From JAGDZR01 sp049115695 (GTDB lineage: Bacteria; Bacteroidota; Bacteroidia; Cytophagales; Cyclobacteriaceae), in the NCBI GenBank assembly GCA_049115695.1, contig JAGDZR010000001.1:186001-250000 (forward strand): a stretch of DNA of 64,000 nucleotides, written 5' to 3'. Positions 33,216 to 40,816 of this stretch are shown piece by piece. The first letter of the stretch is position 1, and every line of letters starts with the position of its first letter. Both the position numbers and the translations under genes were made by a program. The notes under the pieces are model-generated. The model ran no database searches and had not been told where the DNA came from. It saw only the letters and a list, made by a program, of their open reading frames with translations.

Positions 33216-34220
33216 ATGCCTGTTGGGATTACATTAAAGGAACTAGCAGAAAAAATTGGCGTGTCTAGAACGACAGTGTCTCGGGTAATGTCGGGCAATG
33301 CCATAAAGTATCGAATCAGCGAGTCTACAATTAATAAAGTAAGGAAGGCTGCTGATAAGTATCGACTTGTGCCAAATCAAGTTGCTAAAAATCTAAGGAG
33401 GCAAAAAACAGATACCATCGGTTTGATGATACCTGATGTCTCTAACCCATTCTTCGCTAATCTGGCGAAAGGTGTAGAGGATGCCTTGAGAATGAAGGGA
33501 AAGATGATTCTGCTTTGCAATACCAATGAAAATACTGCTCAGGAATCGGAGTTACTATCCATGATAGTTGGGCGCCAGATTGATGGTTTGCTTGTTGCTC
33601 CTGTTGGATTAGACGGATCCCATTTCAAGTCCTTGTCTGACAAACCCATTGTATTTATCGATCGTTATTTTGATGACCTGGACATTCCGTACGTGGCTAC
33701 CCACAATGTTGAAGGGGGATATCAGGCAACCAGGTATCTGGTGGAGAGGGGGCATCAACATATTGCATGTATTCAGGGGCTGGTAAGTACGGTTTCGAGT
33801 CGGGATCGAGTCTTGGGCGTTAAGAAAGCACTTCATGAGTTTGGCAAGAAAGCGGATTCGGTCATATTGGGAGATGGATTTACCATTGAGAATGGCATTC
33901 AAGCCATGAATCAACTGTTAGATTCACCAATTCGACCTACCGCTGTATTTGCAATGAGTAATCAAATAGCGATAGGGGCAATGGATGTAATCAAAAGTAG
34001 AGGGTTGCAAATTCCCAAGGATGTATCACTTATCTCGTTTGACGAACAGCCGTACTTCAAGCTTACTTCTCCTCCTGTCACTACCATTCAACAGCCCATT
34101 GAGCTGTTAGCCAAAACTGCAGTAAAAATGCTTATGGAACTCATTAGTGGAAATGCTGTTTCGTCCACTGCTATTATGCCAAAAATCATTGAGAGAGAAT
34201 CAGTAGCTGTACTTCAATGA
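33216..34220 (+). CDS. LacI-family transcriptional regulator (probably of the ribose genes)
   Basis: About 334 residues from the ATG at 33216 (MPVGITLKELAEKIGVSRTT). The ORF extends 25 codons upstream but without family similarity. The HTH (about 6-26) has the VSRTTVSRVMSG signature, the hinge helix NQVAKNLRRQ follows, then a periplasmic-binding-protein-like effector domain (about 62-330, TIGLMIPDVSNPFFANLAKG, VFIDR, SFDEQPYF). Divergent orientation to rbsK suggests it represses the ribokinase/transporter operon with a sugar or sugar phosphate as inducer. Confidence 0.92.
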   Translation: MPVGITLKELAEKIGVSRTTVSRVMSGNAIKYRISESTINKVRKAADKYRLVPNQVAKNLRRQKTDTIGLMIPDVSNPFFANLAKGVEDALRMKGKMILLCNTNENTAQESELLSMIVGRQIDGLLVAPVGLDGSHFKSLSDKPIVFIDRYFDDLDIPYVATHNVEGGYQATRYLVERGHQHIACIQGLVSTVSSRDRVLGVKKALHEFGKKADSVILGDGFTIENGIQAMNQLLDSPIRPTAVFAMSNQIAIGAMDVIKSRGLQIPKDVSLISFDEQPYFKLTSPPVTTIQQPIELLAKTAVKMLMELISGNAVSSTAIMPKIIERESVAVLQ

Positions 34221-34230
34221 GTTGTGAAGC

Positions 34231-34265
34231 TAAAAAAGGGCCCATGGCAATGCCACGGACCCTTT
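34231..34265 (-). terminator. Hairpin between LacI and the repeat-protein gene
   Basis: AAAGGG (34235-34240) and CCCTTT (34260-34265) close an imperfect stem that also contains GGCA/TGCC. On the minus strand it is followed by TTTTTTA, so it mainly terminates the leftward gene; it may also act on the LacI transcript. Confidence 0.7.
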
Positions 34266-34287
34266 ACATATTCACTAGACAAGTCCT

Positions 34288-35574
34288 TTATTCAAAGTCT
34301 ATCTTTTCAATTTTTTTCCATGGAATATAAACGGGTTCACCTCCGGAGTAAACCAGTGCTCCAGAATTACGCTCTGTCACGTCCTGGGATTCTTCTAATA
34401 TCAATTCATCTCCATTCTTAAGGGTCACAATTGATTCTTCGTCGTTTCGTGGAGCTATTGACGCAATGTTTCTGAAAGGAATTAAATACTCAGTGTCATA
34501 TACCTTACCATGCAATATTTCCAGCACCATCGATTCATCAAGGTCATATGCAATTTCGCCCTTATGAACATCACCATTGGTTACCGTAACCGTTCCAGAT
34601 AACTTATCCTGGTTTTTGAAATCGCGGTACGTTACAATCGATTTAGGTGCAGCCATGAAAGTGACAGATTCGAAATCCTCCCAAGGAATATCCACTCTAC
34701 CAAGCCCTTCAACTGTAACAATGATACCTCTGTTTTCAGCGTTCACATCATTACTTCCTCTAAGCTCCAGTTCACGGCCACTTTTTAATGTGATGAGGCT
34801 CCTGCTGCTGCTAATTTTTTCAATGGATTGAAGCTTGCCAAATTTGACTGAAATGTCTCCATCCTCGGTATCTCCATCCAATTTGTCATTTGTAACTCGT
34901 TCGTCGTGATCCCATTGAATAAAGCCAGTGAATTGTCCTTCATCACTTTCGACTGTACCATATAGTGGGTCGCCAAATTTTTCATCCAATTGCTTAGGAG
35001 TCTCCATGAATTCAATCATCTCTATTCTATCCCAGTCAATTTCCACTTCACCGAGTTCTTGATCCATAATCCTGATATCAGTGCCCACATCATTATAACC
35101 ACTTCCATCAAGTGTAAATCGCTCACCGTTTTGCAATTCAATTTTCACCATGTCTCCCCGATATGGTTTAATGGACTTGAGTTCTCCAAACTGACATACG
35201 AACTGATGCAGGTGGCTGTCCTCCCAATTGATGGAAACATTGACCATCCAATTGCCATTGCGGCTTACATGATAATGATCTTCGAGATGCTCTCGTTCTC
35301 GATCTGATAATTGATCGATGAAATCATTATCTTCCTTACTGGCGTTAAAAAAATCCGTCCAGTAAATTTCCTCTTTTCCCCATCTGAGATTACCTTCATA
35401 AGAGCCGTCAAATGTGGTGACTTTGCCATAGATAAAACCACCGTCCTGTGCGCTCACTGCAAATAGCAAGAACATCAGAACAGTGGTAACTATCAATCTT
35501 GGTTTAGTACTTTCTGTTGTTGAGTTTTTGAACATTTGGGTATTTGTTTTTGGTTTTAGTTGATGTGTAATCAC
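34288..35574 (-). CDS. Exported protein with three internal repeats, paralogue of the 421-aa protein
   Basis: 428 residues (415 if the ATG at 35535 is used; that one gives the more typical signal peptide ending FAVSAQ). Three units of about 120 residues repeat a common plan: Y-x-G-x-V ... G-x-i-x-W/Y-D ... I-x-F-x-x-I-x-S-I ... V-x-L-x-N-G-e ... L-x-g-S-n-D-V ... G-I-x-V ... V-x-I-P-W-x-x-I. Examples are GFIQWDHDER, NGERFTLDGS and EPVYIPWKKIEKIDF. It is full-length similar to the product at 38371-39636. No family name is known to me; likely a beta-rich periplasmic or surface protein. Confidence 0.75.
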   Translation of the reverse strand: MITHQLKPKTNTQMFKNSTTESTKPRLIVTTVLMFLLFAVSAQDGGFIYGKVTTFDGSYEGNLRWGKEEIYWTDFFNASKEDNDFIDQLSDREREHLEDHYHVSRNGNWMVNVSINWEDSHLHQFVCQFGELKSIKPYRGDMVKIELQNGERFTLDGSGYNDVGTDIRIMDQELGEVEIDWDRIEMIEFMETPKQLDEKFGDPLYGTVESDEGQFTGFIQWDHDERVTNDKLDGDTEDGDISVKFGKLQSIEKISSSRSLITLKSGRELELRGSNDVNAENRGIIVTVEGLGRVDIPWEDFESVTFMAAPKSIVTYRDFKNQDKLSGTVTVTNGDVHKGEIAYDLDESMVLEILHGKVYDTEYLIPFRNIASIAPRNDEESIVTLKNGDELILEESQDVTERNSGALVYSGGEPVYIPWKKIEKIDFE

Positions 35575-35858
35575 AATTCGAAATACGGCAAAATAGGAGG
35601 TATATAAAACGAACTAGCGACGAGTCGGTCTCTGCAATTACCGAATCGGGCATGTTCGATAATGTACAGGGAAGCAGTATATAGGCTTATTTCAGATACA
35701 ATAGCGATTCATGTCTGAGTAAATCAACTTGATTGCGCAATGGCATGGCAATTTATGCTCTTTGTAATCCCCGATTTCAAATGGTGATATGGGTTGATTA
35801 TGCTCGAATGTTTGGAAACCAGTTATTATGCGTAAATTGGTTTCAACCCAATAAAAAC
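35575..35858. other. Divergent intergenic region
   Basis: About 280 bp between the repeat-protein gene and the CHASE2-like gene (start at 35859). I see no gene; an ORF frame continues from the CHASE2-like gene but without protein-like features. Confidence 0.35.
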
Positions 35859-36578
35859 ATGATGCAAAGAAGCTCTCTCGTTTTATTGTTACTTCTAATC
35901 CTTCAATCTGCATTTGGGCAAACTGACCCAAATGATTTTGTGTTGTTAAACATTGAAATGTTGAGTAGGGCAGAGACGGGTCAGGTTTTGCAAGAAGTAA
36001 ACAAAGCTCAACCTAAGCTCGTCGCTCTAAATGTATTTTATGGATCAGATAGAGGCGCTTCAGACGATCCTATGGTTCAGGCTTTCAGCGCAATTGAAAC
36101 AGATATTCTGGGATATAACCTGAAAGACAAAAGGTTGGGTTCCCATTCGAAGTTTATGCAACATGCTGCTGATTCAGGGATGACTCGTTTGGTAGGGGAT
36201 GTTCGTATGTGGCCCATGTATTTTGTTCCTAAGCAAAATAAATTTGGTCAACTTCACGATCATTTCAGCATGACCGTAGCTTCTTATCTGATAGATGAAC
36301 TTCCTGACTATAAGCCTGATGGCATCAAGGCAATCGAGTACTTTCCTAAACTGGATTACACCATTATCAATATGTCAGAGTTTGATCTGGAGAAGCATGG
36401 TGAATTGATCAAAGGCAATGTTGTATTTGTAGGCTATTTAGGGCCAGAAAATGAGGACAAACAATTTACACCGCTAAGGGAGACCAAGGGTGTGTCTGAA
36501 GGGCAAAAGGATACATACGGAACAGAGATTCTAGTCTACATGGTAAGGACCATCATTAGTGACAGTAAGCAACCATAA
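35859..36578 (+). CDS. Stand-alone CHASE2-like exported protein
   Basis: About 239 residues from the ATG at 35859 (MMQRSSLVLLLLLILQSAFG, signal peptide). The longer frame from 35733 has no family support. The mature part resembles the CHASE2 extracellular sensor domain: LVALNVFYGSD, DPMVQAFSAIE and NVVFVGYLGPENEDKQFTPL. CHASE2 is normally fused to kinases or cyclases; here no effector domain or second membrane helix is present. Its position beside a LytS/LytTR pair suggests a periplasmic sensing partner, but it converges on that operon rather than belonging to it. Confidence 0.65.
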   Translation: MMQRSSLVLLLLLILQSAFGQTDPNDFVLLNIEMLSRAETGQVLQEVNKAQPKLVALNVFYGSDRGASDDPMVQAFSAIETDILGYNLKDKRLGSHSKFMQHAADSGMTRLVGDVRMWPMYFVPKQNKFGQLHDHFSMTVASYLIDELPDYKPDGIKAIEYFPKLDYTIINMSEFDLEKHGELIKGNVVFVGYLGPENEDKQFTPLRETKGVSEGQKDTYGTEILVYMVRTIISDSKQP

Positions 36579-36589
36579 TCCTGATAAGT

Positions 36590-37348
36590 CTACTGATCTA
36601 GCCAGGATTTGAACTCTCTTGTTTTTTCAGCACTGACTACTAGCTCCTGATCGGCTGGTGGTTGTAATTCAACTTTAATACGGCCTTTGAAGTAGGGGTG
36701 TAATTCAGAAATCGAATCATAACCAACAATAAACTGCCTATTGGCACGGTAGAATGTGCCAGGGTCGAGTTGCTCATCCAGCGTCTCCAAAGTCTGATCT
36801 GTGGGTAGTTTCTTGCCATCCTTTGTTACGATATAAGTCAGCTTATTCTGGCTAAAGAAATAAGAAATTTTTTCAACAGGAACTGCAACGATCTTATGTC
36901 CTATTTTGATTAAGAATCGTGACTTAAAAGATTTCTTCTGATTTTGAATGAGGTCATACAAGCTGTCAAAATCCGCCGGAAACTTACTTGATTCCATTCG
37001 CTCCTTATGTCGTGCTATGGCATTTGCCAACTTCTCTTTTTCTATGGGTTTAAGTAAATAATCAACACTATTCACCTCGAATGCTTTGATGGCATATTGA
37101 TCATACGCAGTAGTAAATATGACAGGAACTTCTAATTTGAGGGTCTTGAATAACTCAAAAGAAAGGCCATCAAGGAGCCTGATGTCACTTATGACCAGAT
37201 CGGGGTGTTTATTGTTTTCAAACCAGGCTTTTCCTTCTTCAATTGATTTGATGGTAGCAATTACTTCAAGAGAAGCATCAATCTCGTTGATCAGTTTGAT
37301 GATTCGATCGGATGCCAGCGTTTCATCTTCGAGTACAAGTAGCTTCAT
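36590..37348 (-). CDS. LytTR-type response regulator
   Basis: 252 residues: receiver domain (1-120) with acidic pocket LEDE, phospho-acceptor Asp55 (LVISDIRLLDG), FTTAYDQYAIKAFEVNSVDYLLKPI with the conserved Lys, and a LytTR DNA-binding domain (about 145-250, ISYFFSQNKLTYIVTKDGK, FYRANRQFIVGYDSI). Overlaps the sensor kinase gene by 4 bp, so they are translationally coupled. Last gene of the operon that begins with the repeat protein at 39636. Confidence 0.95.
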   Translation of the reverse strand: MKLLVLEDETLASDRIIKLINEIDASLEVIATIKSIEEGKAWFENNKHPDLVISDIRLLDGLSFELFKTLKLEVPVIFTTAYDQYAIKAFEVNSVDYLLKPIEKEKLANAIARHKERMESSKFPADFDSLYDLIQNQKKSFKSRFLIKIGHKIVAVPVEKISYFFSQNKLTYIVTKDGKKLPTDQTLETLDEQLDPGTFYRANRQFIVGYDSISELHPYFKGRIKVELQPPADQELVVSAEKTREFKSWLDQ

Positions 37349-38352
37349 ATTGTTTCGATTTCAATAAGTGGGATGGATATTTTAAAAATCTTGTCGTCTT
37401 TTTCAATGTCTATGATCTCATCAGTGTAATAGCTGATGCGTTGTTTGATATTATTGAGTCCCGTACCTGATTTTGTTTTAATGTCCTCAGGTTTTTCATA
37501 GATGGAGTTCTCAATGATCAATCTGCAGTCCTCATTGCGTATATTGATTTTTAACGGTCTGGAGGCTGAAATGATATTATGCTTAATGGCATTTTCAATC
37601 AACATCTGTAGCGTGAGAGGAGGCATCATACACATGTACGCTTCCTCATCAATGTTGATATCGAATAGAATATTTTCCTCAAACCGTGTTTCGATTAGGT
37701 AAACATATGACTGGATGAATTCCAATTCTTCCTCGAGTGTTATGAGATCTTCCACCTTATTCAAGAGCATCGTACGATAGACCTGGGCAAAACGAACCAG
37801 AAACTCCTGTGACTGCTTTGGATTCGTGTCAATCAGTGCTGAGAGAATATTGAGGTTGTTGAATAAAAAGTGAGGATCGAGGTGATTCTTCAGGTTTTTG
37901 AGCTGAGAACGCATGCTTTCCTTGTGATACTTTTCCATTTCCAGTTCACTTGACTGCCAATGTGCAAGAAATTGTAACGAAAAGTAAATTGAGAATGCTG
38001 GTATAAAAATGATGGAGCCATAAATATTGGTCAATACCATTTGTTCCATAGTTGGAGGTTCGTTAGTGAACCCGTACTTGAGAATCAAATAGACAAGATT
38101 GACAATATTTACGGAAAAGGTAATCCCCAGGAATAGATGCAGGAAAAATCTTCGCTTGCCATATTTGAGCCAGGGTATCCATTTGTTGAGCAATCGAGAA
38201 AGCCCAATGTTGCCATACCAAAGGAGGATGGCGGAGAGTCCTAACCATGCAATTGAAAAATAGATGTTTTCTGAGGGAGGAACAAAGTAGAAATATGTGG
38301 AAACAGCAATTGCTACCAGCAGTATGACAATAATCCAGGTTTTTCTACTCAT
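37345..38352 (-). CDS. LytS/YehU-family membrane sensor histidine kinase
   Basis: 335 residues with four predicted N-terminal membrane helices (about 5-24, 31-50, 67-92, 107-130), a short coiled coil and the His_kinase domain. The motif LKNHLDPHFLFNNLNILSAL holds the phospho-acceptor His161, and NAIKHN and GTGLNNIKQR mark the ATP-binding lid. No large sensor domain, as usual for Bacteroidota LytS-like kinases. It overlaps its response regulator gene and starts 18 bp after the repeat-protein gene, so the repeat protein, kinase and regulator form one operon. Confidence 0.93.
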   Translation of the reverse strand: MSRKTWIIVILLVAIAVSTYFYFVPPSENIYFSIAWLGLSAILLWYGNIGLSRLLNKWIPWLKYGKRRFFLHLFLGITFSVNIVNLVYLILKYGFTNEPPTMEQMVLTNIYGSIIFIPAFSIYFSLQFLAHWQSSELEMEKYHKESMRSQLKNLKNHLDPHFLFNNLNILSALIDTNPKQSQEFLVRFAQVYRTMLLNKVEDLITLEEELEFIQSYVYLIETRFEENILFDINIDEEAYMCMMPPLTLQMLIENAIKHNIISASRPLKINIRNEDCRLIIENSIYEKPEDIKTKSGTGLNNIKQRISYYTDEIIDIEKDDKIFKISIPLIEIETI

Positions 38353-38370
38353 TGTTGAACTTCTTGGCGA

Positions 38371-39636
38371 CTAGTCAAGTATAATTTCGGCAATTTTTCT
38401 CCAAGGAATATATGTCGCCTCCTTGTTTCTTGTCAATACTACCATCCCGTCATTTGACCTGTTGACATCTCGTGAATCACCCAATAATAGCTTTTCTCCA
38501 TTTTTAAGTTCTACAATTGAGTAGTCATCATTTTTAGGGACAATGCTTCTAATGTTGCGAAAGGCAATCATGTATTTGACATCATCATCATTCCCATCCA
38601 GGGTTTCTATTTCCCAGGTTTCGTCTACATCATAGACGATTTGTCCAGAGAATTGATCATTCTCATAGGTGTATACCGTACCTGAAATCCCTTTTGGAAC
38701 TTCGAAGGAATCATAAGTCGGTCCGCTATTTGGTGCTTTTTCAAGGTTCGCTGTTCTGAAATATTTCCAAGGAATGTCAATTTTGCCTACATCAGGAACA
38801 CTGACAATGATGCCTCGATTATCTTCATCTACATCATTGCTGTTGGTTAGCGAATATTCCTTGCCATCAAAACAAACTACATAGCTGCCGCCTCCTTGTT
38901 TTTCTATACTTTTAATCTCCCTAAAGGGCAGGGAAATATCCCGACTTTGTTGATCACCATCTAACTTGTCTTCTCCTAGCCGTTCGTCATGATCCCATTG
39001 AATAAAACCTGTATAGGTGCCTTTTCGATAAGTTTCAATCGTACCATAGATTGGTGACCCGCCATACACCCGCATGGAGTTAGGAGTAGGGAGGAATTCA
39101 ATTTCTTTGATTCGATTCCATCTAACAGAGATATCTCCAAGTTCTTCATCATTCATGATGATAGTACTGCCAAAATCATTGGCATAGTTGCCATCCAGCC
39201 TTAGTTTTTCTCCATTTTTAAGCACTAGGGTAAAAGTGCTTTTGCCTATGTCCGTGATGGTTTTGATGTCCCCAAACTGACATGAAAACTGATGTGTTGT
39301 GTAGCCCACTCGATCTTCCCAAATACTTGATAATGCCCAGTTCAAATCTCCCCAGTCAAATTCAGATTCCTTGCCTTCTTCAATAAGATGCTGATAATGT
39401 TTCTGATTGATTTTGGAAGCGTTGAAGTAGTCATTCCAAAATGCCTCTTCCTTGCCCCATCGCATTTGCCCTTGGTAGACATTGTCATAGGTAGTGACCC
39501 TTCCGTAAATATAGCCTTCAGAACTCTGGGCCTGTACTTCACTCCAGACAATCAGGAATGCTATAATGTTTCCAAACAGAATTAGGGCTGACTTTCTGTA
39601 TTTGATCATAAATGAGATTAATGCTTTTGCATTCAT
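38371..39636 (-). CDS. Exported protein with three internal repeats, first gene of the LytTR operon
   Basis: 421 residues, paralogue of the product at 34288-35574. The N-terminus has a hydrophobic segment (about 16-36) ending in EVQAQ. Conserved landmarks in both: GYIYGRVTTYDNVYQGQMRW against GFIYGKVTTFDGSYEGNLRW, FIQWDHDER, LDGD, SNDVDEDNRGIIVSV, IPW. Three repeat units as in the paralogue. It precedes the LytS-like kinase by 18 bp, so it is probably transcribed with the two-component system and may present a signal to it. No family recognised. Confidence 0.78.
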   Translation of the reverse strand: MNAKALISFMIKYRKSALILFGNIIAFLIVWSEVQAQSSEGYIYGRVTTYDNVYQGQMRWGKEEAFWNDYFNASKINQKHYQHLIEEGKESEFDWGDLNWALSSIWEDRVGYTTHQFSCQFGDIKTITDIGKSTFTLVLKNGEKLRLDGNYANDFGSTIIMNDEELGDISVRWNRIKEIEFLPTPNSMRVYGGSPIYGTIETYRKGTYTGFIQWDHDERLGEDKLDGDQQSRDISLPFREIKSIEKQGGGSYVVCFDGKEYSLTNSNDVDEDNRGIIVSVPDVGKIDIPWKYFRTANLEKAPNSGPTYDSFEVPKGISGTVYTYENDQFSGQIVYDVDETWEIETLDGNDDDVKYMIAFRNIRSIVPKNDDYSIVELKNGEKLLLGDSRDVNRSNDGMVVLTRNKEATYIPWRKIAEIILD

Positions 39637-39700
39637 ACCCCAAATCTGGGCGTATGTTTTCTTATATTAAATGTAATATCTCCAACGATGGAAATAACGT

Positions 39701-39734
39701 ATCCGAAACCGGACACTACCTGTCCGAAACGGAT
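39701..39734. repeat. Inverted repeat upstream of the LytTR operon
   Basis: ATCCGAAACCGGACA (39701-39715) and TGTCCGAAACGGAT (39721-39734) form a nested inverted repeat: CGGACA/TGTCCG around a five-base centre, a short AAAC/AAA interruption, then ATCCG/CGGAT. Each arm also contains TCCG-AAA(C)-CGGA. It lies about 65 bp upstream of the operon's first start codon and about 130 bp before the divergent DUF2214 gene: a strong operator candidate, perhaps for the LytTR protein. Confidence 0.5.
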
Positions 39735-39853
39735 GCACCAATTTATGTAACAAACCAAGAATATCGATGACATTTCATCTATTGTTTAACACAATTGAGT
39801 GGTGCAAATTGAGGTTTCGGCCAGAATTTTTAGCTCGAGGTGTGAGTTAGCAC

Positions 39854-39861
39854 TAGTTTTG
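39854..39861 (+). promoter_or_regulatory. Candidate -7 box for the DUF2214 gene
   Basis: TAGTTTTG matches TAnnTTTG but ends 4 bp before the ATG, so the transcript would be leaderless. No -33 TTG is evident, so it could be chance. Confidence 0.25.
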
Positions 39862-39865
39862 ACGA

Positions 39866-40318
39866 ATGACAGCACTTATAATTACGAAGTATCTACATTT
39901 TTTAGGCATTCTGGGACTAGCAGGAACTTTGCTGACTGAAAACATCCTGATTAGTAAACGAATGAGTAGGGGACAATTGAGAAAGCTATCATTGGTGGAT
40001 GCTGGTTATGGATTAAGCGCAATGCTAGCGGTAACAGGAGGGCTTATTCTGTGGTTTGGAGTTGGAAAACCCGCAGCGTATTACCATGCCAATTGGATCT
40101 TTCTATCCAAAGTAGGTATCGTTACCTTAATGGGAATACTTTCAATCTGGCCAACCATCTTTTTCCTGAAAAACGGGAAGAAAACTTTGGATCAAACTGA
40201 GCATGTCAGCTTACCAGCTTATGTTTTGATAATCGTCCGAATTCAGGCAGTCTTGTTGTTGTTGTTGGTCCCCTTGTTGGCTTCTCTCATGGCCTATGGT
40301 TTTGGTGCAGTCGCATAG
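39866..40318 (+). CDS. DUF2214-family small membrane protein
   Basis: 150 residues with four predicted membrane helices. It opens MTALIITKYLHFLGILGLAG and contains GYGLSAMLAVTGGLILWFGVG and a closing hydrophobic helix (IQAVLLLLLVPLLASLMAYG). This matches the uncharacterised DUF2214 family of inner-membrane proteins. The last 25 bp overlap the convergent phosphopantetheinyl transferase gene. Confidence 0.8.
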   Translation: MTALIITKYLHFLGILGLAGTLLTENILISKRMSRGQLRKLSLVDAGYGLSAMLAVTGGLILWFGVGKPAAYYHANWIFLSKVGIVTLMGILSIWPTIFFLKNGKKTLDQTEHVSLPAYVLIIVRIQAVLLLLLVPLLASLMAYGFGAVA

Positions 40319-40815
40319 GCCATATACCTACCATGATGTGAAAAAGAGACGAGTATTTCAGCTCCATCTTTAGTGACCAAAAGCGGAAGACCATTTTCAT
40401 CGTCAATTAATGAATGTGCCGGGTGATCGGCAAGAATCATTTGTCTAACAGAAGTTGATGCAGCCTGCCCTTTGGTAGTTGAGCACTTATAAGCTGGTTG
40501 TTTAGATGTAGATGAAACTAGCGCAATAGTTCTGTTGTCATCAACAAATACAAATCCATTGAATCGAGGCGCAATAATTGATCCACGATCATTGTTCCAG
40601 GCGATCTGAACCGGAATTGATTTTGGATCAAAGGTCGTAAGTTGTCGATGAGCCTTAAAGATTGCTTCTTTTACAGTCCAATAGGCCCAAAACGTGAGGT
40701 TTTCGTTCAGATTTCCAGTTATCGAATCAAGTGGGTGACTGATAAATCTGAGGTCTTGTTTTGATCGGGTTCTTGATTGTTGATCTCTAAGGTCATGTAC
40801 GTCAATGCCAATCAC
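40294..40815 (-). CDS. 4'-phosphopantetheinyl transferase (AcpS-type layout)
   Basis: 173 residues. GIDV at residues 3-6 and YWTVKEAIFKA (W-x-x-KEA) are the metal- and CoA-binding motifs, and a C-terminal SFSHHGRYMAYA corresponds to the S-x-S-H-x segment, in the order found in AcpS. It would transfer the phosphopantetheine arm to a carrier protein. The length exceeds the roughly 120 residues of classical AcpS, so a secondary-metabolism or fatty-acid carrier protein is possible. It starts 1 bp after the Wzi-like gene's stop codon, so the two are co-transcribed. Confidence 0.82.
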   Translation of the reverse strand: MIGIDVHDLRDQQSRTRSKQDLRFISHPLDSITGNLNENLTFWAYWTVKEAIFKAHRQLTTFDPKSIPVQIAWNNDRGSIIAPRFNGFVFVDDNRTIALVSSTSKQPAYKCSTTKGQAASTSVRQMILADHPAHSLIDDENGLPLLVTKDGAEILVSFSHHGRYMAYATAPKP

Positions 40816-40816
40816 G

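Noticed and set aside
34224..34421. 65-codon ORF after the LacI gene
   Set aside because: Starts in the terminator hairpin and reads antisense to the repeat-protein gene.
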